NCBI RefSeq assembly: GCF_036588685.1
Contig: NC_086381.1
Span: forward strand, 46,437,431 to 46,501,430
DNA from: Mytilus trossulus
Taxonomy: Eukaryota; Mollusca; Bivalvia; Mytilida; Mytilidae
Direction of reading: 5' to 3'
DNA length: 64,000 nucleotides
The translations under genes were made by a program, and so were the position numbers. The notes under the pieces are model-generated. The model searched no databases and had not been told where the DNA came from. It worked only from the letters and a program-made list of their open reading frames with translations. Of the stretch, positions 1 through 10,475 are shown in pieces (position 1 is the first letter of the stretch; the number at the start of each line of letters is the position of its first letter).

Positions 1-640
1 GTAATTTTCAGATTTAAACTGAGAAAGAGAAATCTAATTTGAAAAAAGTTGTACAACAAAAAAAAGACATTTCTGTTATATAATAATTTGTTTTCTAAAA
101 AAGCGTGAACAAATATTTTTCCTTTCCCTGTATCTGCATATGAGTAAGATTTCATTAGAAAATTAGTTCTGCAAATTTCCTGACTTAATCCATGTAGAAT
201 GTCAAAGTATTAGTCTTTACAAAACTTTATTGTGGTAAGGGAGATAATCGCCTCTATTTCATGACTTATCTAAATCTAAAGGTACTACACAAATAGCAGT
301 CATACTTAGTATGACCAGTAGGTTATTCAAGACCAACAGTAACAAGAATTGACCTTTCTTACAGTAATTCTAAATATATAACAGTAGTCAGGTTGTAAGA
401 CACTTCTGTTGTTTTTTTACTGTTTTTTTTTTTATTATGTAACTTGTTTCTTTTGATGTTTATATATACACATATATATTTAGTTTATATCATGGCATAA
501 TACAAAACCATCAGAGTAACTAACAGAATCAAATAAAAACATCTTGCCAAATTTTAGTATCTTATTTTATTAGACAACAAATAGAAGTTTTTAACGACCT
601 TGACTGGCTATACAGCCCTTGTAAGGTCGGCCATATTTTA
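1..640. other. AT-rich intergenic DNA, nothing recognised
   Basis: No open frame with coding character and no recognisable repeat boundary is visible. There are a few T-runs and a short TATATA-rich stretch around 460-480. Confidence 0.6.
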
Positions 641-649
641 TAAGTACAT

Positions 650-1000
650 CTTTATCAGCAGTGTATATGGATGTTTGTTCATGGTTCATTGGTCAATGTT
701 AAGTTTCTGCTGTTTGGTGTGTATCACATACTTTAAGGAAATTAATCAGTCTATATTTGGTGTATAGAATTAATGTAAGTTGTTATAAGTCTACTTCTCA
801 AGCAATATATTTATTGTATGGTATGATTGCAAGGTGAACATGTCTGTCTGGTGGGATATATTCCTTATCCTGCACATAATTTTAATGTTAAGATTGCATG
901 CCTATTTAACTATAACTTATGTTGCTGCATACAATCATTATATGTCTTGCCGTGTTCTATTTGGTGTATGGAATGATTGCAAGGTGTACTTATTTAGAAA
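650..1000. repeat. Degenerate interspersed repeat ('ttggtgtatggaatgattgc' family)
   Basis: The phrases 'catggttcattggtcaatgt' and 'ggtgtatggaatgattgcaa' occur here and recur in altered form around 5200-5410 and 6485-6600. The 93-codon open frame inside it has no coding character and is explained by the repeat. I recall this as a common mussel repeat; the family is not named. Confidence 0.5.
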
Positions 1001-1059
1001 AAAATGTAAGGGTTCCCTGGAGCACAGTGTCTTGCCTTCTTTTGCTGTTAATCGTATCG

Positions 1060-1670
1060 TAGGCTCAACAAAAATGAGGAAAAATAGAAATATTCCTCTT
1101 GATACTATCTTTTGATTTTAAGAAGCTTCTGTCCAAGTTTGGTAAAAATCCATGATAATTTATGAATCTAATTAATGTTTTAAAAACATTAACTGCAGAC
1201 TGTATGTAATGTTAACTGGAAGGAAAATTAAGACCATTTATAAGTAAAATAAGGATAAACAGGTACAAATTTATACAAAATTTCCTTCTTGATACTAGCT
1301 TTTGATCATAAACAAGCTTCTGTCCAAGTTTGGTACAAATCCAGGATATTATAAGAAAGTTATTAAAATTAAAAAAAACTTTTACCTCAGAGTGAATGTA
1401 ATGTTTCTCAGCAGAAAAACTAAGTCCATTAGTAAAATATGGAAAAAATGGAATTTTATTTTTACAAAATTTACTTCTGGATACTACCTATTGATCATAA
1501 ACAAGCTTCTGTTTAAGTTTGGTCGAAATCCAGGATAAATTATGAAAGTTATCAAAATTTTGAAAACTTTAAACACAAGTGAATATTTGTGGACTTCGCC
1601 GAAGACGGAATGAAGGATCGCTATGTCTTGCTTTTTCAACTAAAGTCAAAGGATCAACAAAAAGGAGAGG
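1060..1670. repeat. Tandem repeat, three units of about 189 bp
   Basis: The phrase 'gatactakcttttgatcata' followed by 'aagcttctgtccaagtttgg' recurs at about 1100, 1290 and 1480. The units are diverged. The array ends at about 1600 in a small palindromic stretch ('cttcgccgaag') and a phrase about 'ggatcgctatgtcttgc'. Open frames inside it are repeat-derived. Confidence 0.7.
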
Positions 1671-1870
1671 TGGTATGATTGTTGCAACTAACCACTAGAG
1701 GCAAAACAACATACCTGGATGACTATAGGTCACAACAGGACAATCAACAATGAACAAAACACATATGGTATAGAAAGCTTTAAAAGACACAGACATGACT
1801 CATGCCTGATTAACGATAAATCTGAATCAACAAACTTAAATTTAAAGATATGACGATTGCAACCTGTCTG
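1670..1870 (+). repeat. Degenerate copy of the 'gatgtggtatgattgcc' repeat
   Basis: It keeps the order of landmarks seen in better copies: 'ggtatgatt', 'aactataggtcac', 'caacaatga' and 'aaaacacata'. The match is weak in between. Confidence 0.45.
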
Positions 1871-1927
1871 TCTCACAGGGTTTATCTGCCCCTCTTCATT
1901 TTAATTGTTCATTTATTTTGTTGTAAG

Positions 1928-2005
1928 TGTTAGAGTTCATGATAAGTGTTTTATAAGCAAAAGGCATGTTAGAGTTCATGATAAGTGTTTTATAAGCAAA
2001 AGGCA
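1928..2005. repeat. Perfect-looking 39 bp tandem duplication
   Basis: Two adjacent 39 bp units begin 'tgttagagttcatgataagt' and end 'aaaaggca'. I see no difference between them by eye, which suggests recent slippage or unequal exchange. Confidence 0.9.
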
Positions 2006-2169
2006 CTTTATTTATTTTGGAATGGTTGTACTAAAAAACTACATGCCAGTATGACAGGTTTAATTTGACCTTGTACATATTTATATGGATCATCAATTTA
2101 TTTATAATATTTATAGTTCATTTCACATTTGATAATTGTATTAAAACTTTTATGTGAAATATAAAAAAA

Positions 2170-2291
2170 GATGTGGTATGATTGCCAATGAGACAACTAT
2201 CCACAAAAGACCAAAATTCCACAAACATTAACAACTATAGGTCACTGTACAGCCTTCAACAATGAGCAAAACCCATACCGCATAGTCAAAA
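2170..2291 (+). repeat. 'gatgtggtatgattgcc' family interspersed repeat
   Basis: This is a truncated copy with the landmarks 'gatgtggtatgattgccaat', 'ccacaaaagacca', 'aactataggtcactgtac', 'ccttcaacaatgagcaaa' and 'cccataccgcatagtca'. Other copies lie at about 5415, 18590, 47125, 60431 and 61980. Confidence 0.8.
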
Positions 2292-2874
2292 ATCATGTGA
2301 ATGACTAGTTCATTGATGGAACTTTTATCTCTTTTCCTGGTGTAACAGTGTTACTTCATTGAACACTTCTTCAAATATTTCTATAAAAGGCCAAAAAAAA
2401 GGCATCCCCCCATAAAAATCCAATGGTATCTACCGTATATTCGGTCGCCCTACATTGTCTACGTTTGTGGGGGATTTTAAAGAGTTAATCACAGGAAGGG
2501 ACTATGTTATTCAGGTTAAAAAAATATAGTATTTTTGGATGTCCTAATTAACCAAATTTTTGTATAAATTAAAGTCTGTCTTTAGGTAAAAAAAATCTGA
2601 CAAAGTTTATGTGCATAATTTCTATCTTTTCTTGCTCATCAGGGATTTACTTTCTGCAATAAAGTATTTCATCATTTGCAAATACTGAATCATTTGGTAT
2701 AAAATTTAATCTAAATTATGTATAGTTTTAATTCAAGGGTTCTGGAAAACAATTTAATGACTATTGTGTCAAAAATGTTGTGATTTAGTCAAAGCGAAAG
2801 TGAAAGTAGAGTTGTTCTTCTTTGTTCAATGTCATAAATGCCACGTCAACCTCCAGGTGGCAGTAACAACAAAC

Positions 2875-4779
2875 ATGGCTTCCATTAGGGAGAAACAAGT
2901 TCTTGCTCTGAAACGAATGCTTAATTTTAACACCCCTCCAACAAAATCAAGCTCAGCAGAACCACAATGGAAAGTACTCGTCTATGATAGGTTTGGTCAA
3001 GACATAATTTCGCCATTATTGACCGTAAAAGAGCTCCGTGAGTTGGGAGTAACTCTTCACTTGAATCTTCATTCAGACCGGGATTCTATTCCAGATGTTC
3101 CGGCTATTTATTTTGTATTACCAACTGATGACAACATCAGAAGAATTTGTCAAGACATACAGAACCAACTCTATGACTCGTATTACATGAATTTCATATC
3201 TGCTATTTCAAGGCAGAAACTTGAAGACATTGCCCAAACAGCTATTCAAAGCAATTGTGTACAACAGGTTTCCAAAGTTTTTGATCAATATTTGAACTTC
3301 ATTTCATTAGAAGAAGACATGTTTACCCTAAGAAATCTTGACAAAGAACTATCATATTATGAAATAAACAAAGGTGACGTCAAAGACACTGAAATGGAGC
3401 TGATCATGGATACTATTGTTGACAGTTTGTTCTCTGTATTTGTGACACTGGGTACCGTGCCCATCATTCGATGCCCAAGAGGTAATGCAGCAGAAATGGT
3501 TGCAGAGAAATTGGACAAAAAGTTAAGAGAGAATTTAAGAGATGCAAGGAACAGCTTTTTCACTACTGACAATATACAGGCGGGACAGTTTAGTTTTCAA
3601 AGGCCGTTATTAGTTTTGCTGGATCGAAATCTAGATTTAGCCACTATGCTTCATCATACATGGACATATCAAGCATTAGCACATGATGTATTCAACCTTC
3701 TCCTAAACCGAGTAGAAATAGAAGAATCTATAGAAGTTAAAGGTCCAGCTGGGAATATGATGACAAAAAAGAAAAAGAAAAGTTATGATCTAAATCCCTC
3801 TGATAGATTTTGGGAAAAAGAAAAGGGTAGTCCATTTCCACAAGTTGCAGAGGCTGTCCAAGAACAGTTAGAAACCTACAAAACACATGAGGATGAAATA
3901 AAGAAAATGAAATCTGCTATGGGTCTTGAGGGTGATGATGAAGTAGCATTCAGTATGATGAATGATACAACTGCCAAGCTTACTTCAACTGTTAGCTCAT
4001 TGCCAGAGTTACTAGAGATGAAGCGTTTGATTGACATGCACACTAACATCGCTACTGCCATGTTGGAACACATAAAGCACCGTAAACTAGATGTCTATTT
4101 TGAAATGGAAGAAAAAATGATGAGCAAGGCACTTTTAGACAAATCGCTGATGGATATCATATCAGACCCTGATTTAGGAACACCCGAAGACAAAGTCAGA
4201 ATTTTTATAATTGCATTGATATGTGGTCCACCTATGAGTGATGCTGAAATTGATCAATATTGCGTAGCCTTGACAGGTGCTAACTGTGAGGTAGCACCAA
4301 TCACGTTCATTCGTAGGTGGAGAGCTTATAATAAAATGAATGCAGCGCCAAGTCAATATGGAGGAGGAGGTACAACAACCGTAGGAATGTTTAACAAATT
4401 AATGAATAAAAGTTCTCAGTTCCTTATGGAAGGAGTTAAAAACTTGGTTATTAAAAGGCACAATTTGCCAGCGACCAGAATTGTTGATGGACTCATGGAG
4501 TCTAAGACATTGCAAGAAATTGAAGACTATCGTTATTTTGACCCTAAACTTTTACGTTCAGATTCATCATCAGTTCCTAGAAACAAATCTCCATTCCAAG
4601 AAGCCTATGTGTTTATGATTGGAGGGGGGAATTACATTGAATACCAAAATTTAATTGACTATGCCAAATCAAAATCATCATCAAGTGCTGGACAAAAGAA
4701 AATTGTTTATGGGTGTAGTCAGCTTGTTAATGCAGCAAGATTTTTAGAACAGCTAGGCCATCTTGGTCAAGAAATGTAA
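2875..4779 (+). CDS. SCFD1: SCFD1 / Sly1, SM-family vesicle-fusion protein
   Basis: This is an intact uninterrupted frame of 634 aa, close to the roughly 640 aa usual for animal SCFD1. Sly1 is a cytosolic Sec1/Munc18 protein that binds syntaxin-5-type SNAREs and chaperones ER-Golgi fusion. The Sec1 domain fills nearly the whole chain. Family hallmarks include 'WKVLVYDRFGQDIISPLL' near the N-terminus, a lysine-rich loop at about 295-305 followed by 'KKSYDLNPSDRFW', 'MGLEGDDE', 'SSLPELLE', 'RKLDVYFE', 'DPKLLRSDSSSVPRNKSPFQ' and 'GGGNYIEYQNL' at about 583. The frame is open upstream to 2764, but only through a non-ATG codon. The ATG at 2875 has a good context (aaacATGg) and gives the family N-terminus MASIREKQ. 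The absence of introns is odd, because the human gene has many. A retrocopy that replaced or joined the parent gene is possible, but the frame shows no decay. Confidence 0.95.
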   Translation: MASIREKQVLALKRMLNFNTPPTKSSSAEPQWKVLVYDRFGQDIISPLLTVKELRELGVTLHLNLHSDRDSIPDVPAIYFVLPTDDNIRRICQDIQNQLYDSYYMNFISAISRQKLEDIAQTAIQSNCVQQVSKVFDQYLNFISLEEDMFTLRNLDKELSYYEINKGDVKDTEMELIMDTIVDSLFSVFVTLGTVPIIRCPRGNAAEMVAEKLDKKLRENLRDARNSFFTTDNIQAGQFSFQRPLLVLLDRNLDLATMLHHTWTYQALAHDVFNLLLNRVEIEESIEVKGPAGNMMTKKKKKSYDLNPSDRFWEKEKGSPFPQVAEAVQEQLETYKTHEDEIKKMKSAMGLEGDDEVAFSMMNDTTAKLTSTVSSLPELLEMKRLIDMHTNIATAMLEHIKHRKLDVYFEMEEKMMSKALLDKSLMDIISDPDLGTPEDKVRIFIIALICGPPMSDAEIDQYCVALTGANCEVAPITFIRRWRAYNKMNAAPSQYGGGGTTTVGMFNKLMNKSSQFLMEGVKNLVIKRHNLPATRIVDGLMESKTLQEIEDYRYFDPKLLRSDSSSVPRNKSPFQEAYVFMIGGGNYIEYQNLIDYAKSKSSSSAGQKKIVYGCSQLVNAARFLEQLGHLGQEM

Positions 4780-4795
4780 ATTAGCAGGGGGGATA

Positions 4796-4801
4796 AATAA
4801 A
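4796..4801 (+). promoter_or_regulatory. Candidate polyadenylation signal of SCFD1
   Basis: AATAAA lies 17 bases after the stop codon. This is very close, and further AATTAAA-like sequences follow at 4810-4915, so the site actually used is uncertain. Confidence 0.4.
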
Positions 4802-4929
4802 TGTATTGTGAAATTAAATATTAATTTATTCAGTTGTTTTAATGAATCTTTTTTTTGTTGTCTTTTCAATAGTTTGACAAGCATATTAATAATTTTACAA
4901 CATTTTCAATTAAAAAAATATGTGGTTCA

Positions 4930-5050
4930 AATGTACATGTATGATTGCCAATTAGACAAAATTATACAAAAAATAACAATAGGTCACTGTACTGCCCTTA
5001 CCATATAGTCAGCTGTAAAAGTCCCTGAAATGAATGATGTAAAACAATTA
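4930..5050 (+). repeat. Diverged 'gatgtggtatgattgcc' family copy
   Basis: It has 'gtatgattgccaattagac', 'caataggtcactgtactgcc' and 'catatagtcagctgtaaaag' in the family order. Confidence 0.6.
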
Positions 5051-5079
5051 AACAAGACTAACAGCTTAAATTTGAGCTG

Positions 5080-5410
5080 TGTACATCCATTTTTCTTGAC
5101 TTCATTTTCATGGTTTGGTGAATGCTTAAAAAAACTTTCATCTTGGCTTTATGTGTAGCAGAATGTCATAGATCAGTGATCAAAGTAGAGTTTTTGTGGT
5201 AAACTCCATATAGTGGATATGACAACTTGTTTTGAATTGTGAAATTTTTGTAAGGTTTACTTGTCTGTCGACTGGCATGTTTCCTCTGACCTTGCCATTA
5301 ATTTCATGGTTTATAGGTCAATGTAAAGATTTTTTAGGTTTGTTGTGTTACTCAGACAGTATGAAGAACAATTGATTAATAAACTAATTGGTGTATGGAA
5401 TGATTTTTAA
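5080..5410. repeat. Diverged copy of the 'ttggtgtatggaatgatt' repeat
   Basis: It contains 'cttcattttcatggttt', 'tctgaccttgcc', 'ataggtcaatgtaaa' and 'ggtgtatggaatgat' in the same order as the copies at 650-1000 and 6485-6600. Confidence 0.55.
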
Positions 5411-5411
5411 A

Positions 5412-5561
5412 AATGAGAAGATGTGATAAGATTGCCAATGTGACGATACTCCACAAAAGACCAAATGCTACTTTCTCTACAGAAAGTAGCAACTATAGGT
5501 GATAATAGGTCACTGTAAGGCCTTCAACAATTAAAACTGCAGTCAGCTATAAAAGGTTTAG
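5412..5561 (+). repeat. 'gatgtggtatgattgcc' family copy with a small foldback insert
   Basis: The family landmarks are present. Around 5468-5490 the inverted words 'gctactttct' and 'agaaagtagc' form a short hairpin that other copies lack. Confidence 0.7.
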
Positions 5562-6480
5562 CAATTTTGCTCAAAAGCTGACATCGATTCAATGTTGAGG
5601 TTAAACTTACATCATTTAAAACAATCAACAGGTCAAAAGTTTTTCTCCTTTGGAATTTTAATAAATAGAATGTTCAGCAGATATTCTGAAAAGTCATATG
5701 GTGGAAATCCTCACTCGAAACTTAACATGAGTTATTGTCCTTGAGATGATTTAACACATTTATTCAGACACCAAGTATATACTATGTATACCATGTATAC
5801 TAAAACTGTTAAAAGAAAATTGTTTAGGATAAATACAATGTAAAAATAAGTCTTCACAGCCAAAAACATTTAATATTGACCCTCTATAGGAGTCATTGTC
5901 CTTGAAAGATGGCTTTGACTTAATTTTGCATCTTTTGCAGAAACCATCATTTAGCAAAAAATTTCAAAGAACAAAAATATTATATGCATAATTATTACTT
6001 TGTCAACACGGTTGAAAGTGTCAGCAGGTTTGTGCAAGAAGTTATTGCCCTTTAACAGTATTTTTTTTAACACTTGCAAGATTTTACAGACACTGATTGA
6101 TAGAAAGCAGCAATCAAGAGCTAAAGGGGTTATCAAAATAAGTAAACATTGTTGGAATCGTCAATTGACCCTTCAAAGGAGTTATTACCTTTGAGATGTG
6201 ACTTGTACAGTAGTATGAAGAACCGGAAAAGGTCAACATGTCAAAATCGACTAGTATGATTTATTGTCCTATAATGACAATTCTGACTGGGCTCAACAAT
6301 TTCCCCAATTAATTGTATTATATACATTGTTGCGTAATAGTATTTCGACAGCTTCAATATATTGGTATAAACTGAACACCAATACATTTACAAATAAGCA
6401 AATAGCTGATTACAATGAAAGTTAAATTTATCATTAATATAAAAATTATATATTTTCAATGATGTGCGTTTCAGGCTCTT
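5562..6480. other. Intergenic, no gene recognised
   Basis: The phrases 'gagttattgtccttgagatg', 'ggagtcattgtccttgaaag' and 'ggagttattacctttgagat' at about 5729, 5888 and 6178 are probably decayed units of one repeat. The short open frames here, on both strands, are not coding-like. Confidence 0.45.
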
Positions 6481-6484
6481 CACA

Positions 6485-6610
6485 GCCTCTTTTCCACTTT
6501 TGTTCATGGTGGTTCACTAAACCCTTCAAAAGTTTAGTAGTTTGGTCTGTTTCTCATACATTTTTAGCAAAAGGTAAACTATATTTGGTGTATGAAATTG
6601 TTGGTAGTAA
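6485..6610. repeat. Short copy of the 'ttggtgtatgaaattg' repeat
   Basis: It includes 'tgttcatggtggttcact', 'gtttggtctgtttctcatac' and 'atatttggtgtatgaaattg', in the same order as the copy at about 650. Confidence 0.5.
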
Positions 6611-7254
6611 AAAGATACCATAAGCAGCTTCGTCGGTCTGATTGTTTAGGTGGTAATAGAGAGTTCAGGATAAATCAACAAAAATAATTCTTGGAAATAG
6701 GAATTTGCTACTTCTACACTAAGCAACAGGAGTATGCACAAAGAGTGAGAATAATGTGGAACAATTCTTCCTGCTGAGTGTAGTAACCATCGAGCCTAGC
6801 AAAGTAAATAAACAAATCACTCTGTCAGTCTAGTACAAGCATTTCCCCATTCAGCTCCAGTGTGGAAGGTGGTGGCTTCATTCCATGACCGTGTTGAATT
6901 CTATTCTGCATCTGATAAACATAAATAAGATAAAATTGGACTACAAACTAATATAAAATCTCTCCATGTCCCTAAATGAAATGACATAAAACCCTAGCGT
7001 CTTTTCTCATGAATTTGAAAGACTACTAGTATACTCCCTTTAAACAAGCTAAATAGCAATAAAAAAAAATATTGTGAAACTCATTTCTTTCCATGAAAAC
7101 ATACAACGCTGGGAAAGTATATTTGTCAATATATTAGATATATAATGTCTCGGGTTAAAACAATATTTCTTTTTATCATATGTTTAGTAGTAAATACAGT
7201 AGTTGTGCATATGTGATAAATAGCCTGCTGTTTAATCCATATCGCGCAACTTTG

Positions 7255-7347
7255 ATGCGCACCCTTTATAGCATACCCTTTATCACACCCCTACCCTTTA
7301 TCGCATACCCTTTATCGCACCCCTAACCTTTATCACACCCCTACTTT
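7255..7347. repeat. Short tandem array of CCCTTTATCGCA-type units
   Basis: The words 'accctttatcgcat' and 'accctttatcacacccct' alternate about six times, giving a 14/18 bp two-step unit. The array is purine-poor on this strand and is followed by T-runs. Confidence 0.8.
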
Positions 7348-7420
7348 TTTGTTTTTTTTTTACATAAAGTCAGTTTTGGTTTTTTTTTGCTTATGAAAAA
7401 TTTTCCTCAATTTTTTTTTA

Positions 7421-7480
7421 TGACGTCATTGTTTGGTATGTGACGTCACGAACGTCGTTTTCATATTGTATGTGACGTCA
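7421..7480. promoter_or_regulatory. Cluster of three CRE octamers
   Basis: TGACGTCA occurs at 7421-7428, 7441-7448 and 7473-7480, the last two within a repeated 'tatgtgacgtca(c/a)gaacgtc' phrase. This is the full palindromic binding site for CREB/ATF factors. No nearby gene start is visible, so the cluster may simply be part of a repeat. Confidence 0.4.
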
Positions 7481-7713
7481 AGAACGTCAATTTTTTTATT
7501 TTTTTTTGGCACACTAAATGCAACTATAAAAAATACAAAAATAAACAAAATATTTTTAAAACAACAGCACGTAAATTGTAAGGTAACCAAGGTGCTTCGG
7601 ATTAGTAATTGAGCAGTTCTATTTTAAGGCCATTGAAACAAGACAAAAGTAGATCTGAAGGTAACCCAGTGTACAGTTCATATAATAGTCTTCTGTTGAA
7701 ACATATGATAAAG

Positions 7714-7840
7714 CGTATAATACATGGCAAAATCCGTATCACATGCCGTATCACCCTCGACCAATATCATCCCTCGGGCCTAAAGGCCCTTGGGCTGATA
7801 TTGATGTCTCGGGATGATACGGATTTTGCCATGTATTATT
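7714..7840. repeat. Foldback element with about 25 bp arms
   Basis: The left arm 'aatacatggcaaaatccgta' (from about 7718) is the inverted complement of 'tacggattttgccatgtatt' (to about 7838). An inner pair, 'ccctcgggcc' and 'ggcccttggg', extends the hairpin. A small non-autonomous DNA element is likely. Confidence 0.75.
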
Positions 7841-8137
7841 CTCTATATATACCTAGTGTTTGATACCGTCAAACAAACGTTTCAATTACGTCTACATGAC
7901 TGAAAACTTGTTTTGTAGTGACTTTGCAAAGGTATAAAGAATTAGGCTGTAATTTGTGTCTGTCCAACAAATACTTAAAGCAATGAGATAGCAGCAATAG
8001 TTCAACAACAACCTTTACTTTATTAGACTGGCCTTCTGTTGAGTCAAAGCAAAACGATTTGCAGGACAACTACTAGTATATGTTTAGCTTTATAATCAAA
8101 CATGACCACATAAGATCATTTAAACCAGATTTTGAAA

Positions 8138-8247
8138 TACAGGCACTTGTCTCAGAAATTTGTTTTCCTATATATATATATATATATATAAACCGGAATA
8201 TAACTTTTACAAGGTATAAACGGGGGATCTGAGACAAGTCACTCGTA
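8138..8247. mobile_element. Hairpin MITE, worn copy of a hAT-like family
   Basis: The left end 'acaggcacttgtctcagaaa' matches the ends of the two better copies at 12449 and 13236. The right end keeps 'tctgagacaagt' and then diverges. A (TA)n run fills part of the loop. No target duplication can be read. Confidence 0.55.
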
Positions 8248-8278
8248 TGGCAAGCCGTTTTGCTATTTATTCTCACTT

Positions 8279-8340
8279 CAAGATATCGTCATAAACTTTA
8301 TAAGATATCTTATATAGTTAATAAGATATCTTATATAGTT
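8279..8340. repeat. Palindromic GATATC satellite, left remnant
   Basis: Units of 'ataagatatcttatatagtt' stop exactly where the TIR element begins at 8341. The same satellite resumes at 10476. Confidence 0.8.
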
Positions 8341-8394
8341 TTTATACGACCGCAAATTTTGAAAAAATTTTCGTCGTATATTGCTATCACGTTG

Positions 8395-8438
<44 letters not shown>
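8395..8438. repeat. (GTC)n microsatellite
   Basis: There are about 14 uninterrupted trinucleotides. The serine or arginine runs of the overlapping open frames are translations of this repeat, not proteins. Confidence 0.95.
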
Positions 8439-8447
8439 CGAATACTT

Positions 8448-9235
8448 TTAGTTTTCGCACTCTAACTTTAGTAAAAGTGAATAGAAATCTATGAAATTTA
8501 AACACAAGGTTTATGACCATAAAAGGAAGGCTGGTATTGATTTTGGGAGTTTTGGTCCCAACATTTTAGGAATTAGGGGCCAAAAAGGGCCCAAATAAGC
8601 ATTTTCTTGGTTTTCGCACTATAACTTTAGTTTAAGTAAATAGAAATCTATGAAATTTTGACACAAGGTTTATGACCACAAAAGAAAGGTTGGGATTGAT
8701 TTTGGGAGTTTTGGTTTCAACAGTTTAGGAATTAGGGGCCAAAAAAGGGCCCAAATAAGCATTATTCTTGGTTTTCGCACTATAACTTTAGTTTAAGTAA
8801 ATAGAAATCTATGAAATTTTGACACAAGGTTTATGACCACAAAAGAAAGGTTGGGATTGATTTTGGGAGTTTTGGTTTCAACAGTTTAGGAATTAGGGGC
8901 CAAAAAAGGGCCCAAATAAGCATTATTCTTGGTTTTTCGCACAATAACTTTAGTTAAAGTAAATAGAAATCAATGAAATTTAAACACAATGTTTATGACC
9001 ACAAAAGGAAGGTTGGTATTGATTTTAAGAGTTTCGGTCCCAACAGTTTAGGAATTAGGGGCCAAAAAGGGACCCAAATAAGCATTTTTCTTGGTTTTCG
9101 CACCATAGCGTTAGTATAAGTAAATAGAAATCTATGAAATTTAAACACAAGGTTTATGACTATAAAAGGAAGGTTGGTATTGATTTTGGGAGTTTTGGTC
9201 CCAACAGTTAAGGAAAAAGGGGCCCAAAGGGTCCA
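8448..9235 (+). repeat. Tandem array, about five 165-175 bp units
   Basis: Each unit runs 'gttttcgcac', 'taactttagt', 'aatagaaatctatgaaattt', 'aaggtttatgacca', 'attgattttgggagttttgg' and 'ttaggaattaggggccaaaa'. Units two and three are nearly identical; the outer units differ more. Confidence 0.9.
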
Positions 9236-9765
9236 AAATTAAACTTTGTTTGATTTCATCAAAATTGAATAATTGGGGTTCTTTAATATGCCGAATCTAA
9301 CTGTGTATGTAGATTCTTAATTTTTGGTCCCGTTTTTAAATTGGTCTACATTAAAGTCCAAAGGGTCCAAAATTAAACTTAGTTTGATTTTAACAAAAAT
9401 TGAAATCTTGGGGTTCTTTGATATGCTGAATCTAAAAATGTACTTAGATTTTTGATTATTGGCCCAGTTTTCAAGTTGGCCCAAATCGGGGTCCAAAATT
9501 AAACATTGTTTGATTTCATCAAAAATTGAATAATTGGGGTTCTTTGATATGCCAAATCTTACTGTGTATGTAGATTCTTCATTTTTGGTCCAGTTTTAAA
9601 ATTGGTCTAAATTAAAGTGCAAAGGGTCCAAAATTAAACTAAGTTTGATTTAAAAAAAAATTAAATTCTTGGGTCTCTTTGATATGCTGAATCTAAACAT
9701 GTACTTAGATTTTTGATTATGGGCCCAGTTTTCAAGTTGGTCCAAATCAGGATCTAAAATTATTA
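9225..9765 (+). repeat. Higher-order tandem array, two A/B dimers of about 125 bp monomers
   Basis: Monomer A ('tgtgtatgtagattctt') and monomer B ('atgtacttagatttttgatt') alternate A-B-A-B, each opened by 'gggtccaaaattaaac' and 'ggggttctttgatatgc'. The dimer period is about 250 bp. Confidence 0.85.
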
Positions 9766-10475
9766 TATTAAGTATTGTGCAATAGCAAGTCTTTTCAATT
9801 GCACAGTATTGTGCAATGGCAAGAAATATCTAATTTCACAATATTGTGAAATAGCAATTTTTTTTTTAATTAAGAGTTATCTTTCTTTGTCCAGTATAGT
9901 AAGCAAGAAATATCTGCAAGAATTTTTTTTAATTGGATTATCTTTCTTTGTCCAGAATCAACTTAAATCTTTGTTATATACAATACACAATGTATATTCA
10001 CTTTTTACTACCAACTGATAAATTTAAATAATCTTTACCATTCAGTGATAACAAGCAGTTTTTTTTACATCTTAATATTTTATGATGTATTTAAATGAGT
10101 AGTAATTGTTGCAAACTCCATTAGAATATTTTAATTGAAATTAGTTTTGGAATAAGGGAAAGGGGGATGTGATTAAAAAAATGGGTTCAATTTTTCTCAT
10201 TTGAATTTTCATAAATAAAAAGAAAATTTCTTCAAACATTTTTTTGAGAGGATTAATATTCAACAGCATAGTGAATTGCTCTAAGAGAAAACAAAAATTT
10301 TAAGTTCATTAGAATACATTCATTCTGTGTCAGAAACCTATGCTGTGTCAACTATTTAATCACAATCCAAATTTAGAGCGGAATCCAGCTTGAATGTTGT
10401 GTCCATACTTGCCCCAACCCTTCAGGGTTCAACCTCTGCGGTCGTATAAAGCTACGCCCTGCGGAGCATCTGGTT

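Larger units (their letters stand above)
8341..10475 (+). mobile_element. 2.1 kb non-autonomous TIR element built of tandem units
   Basis: The ends carry a perfect 14 bp inverted repeat, 'tttatacgaccgca' at 8341-8354 and its complement at 10437-10450. The family consensus, judged from the 3' fragment at 18265-18505, runs on to about 10475. Inside, in order, are a (GTC)n run (8395-8438), about five units of 165-175 bp starting with 'ggttttcgcac', four units of about 125 bp ('ggtccaaaattaaac'), short inverted words ('attgtgcaat'), and a unique 3' part. No coding frame is visible. I recall it as very abundant in mussels. It sits inside a GATATC satellite, which resumes directly after it. Confidence 0.75.

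Noticed and set aside
2764..2874. N-terminal extension of SCFD1
   Set aside because: The frame is open but begins with TTG, not ATG. The family N-terminus and a good start context are at 2875.
8260..8520. Serine-run and arginine-run open frames on the two strands
   Set aside because: They are translations of the (GTC)n microsatellite inside a mobile element.
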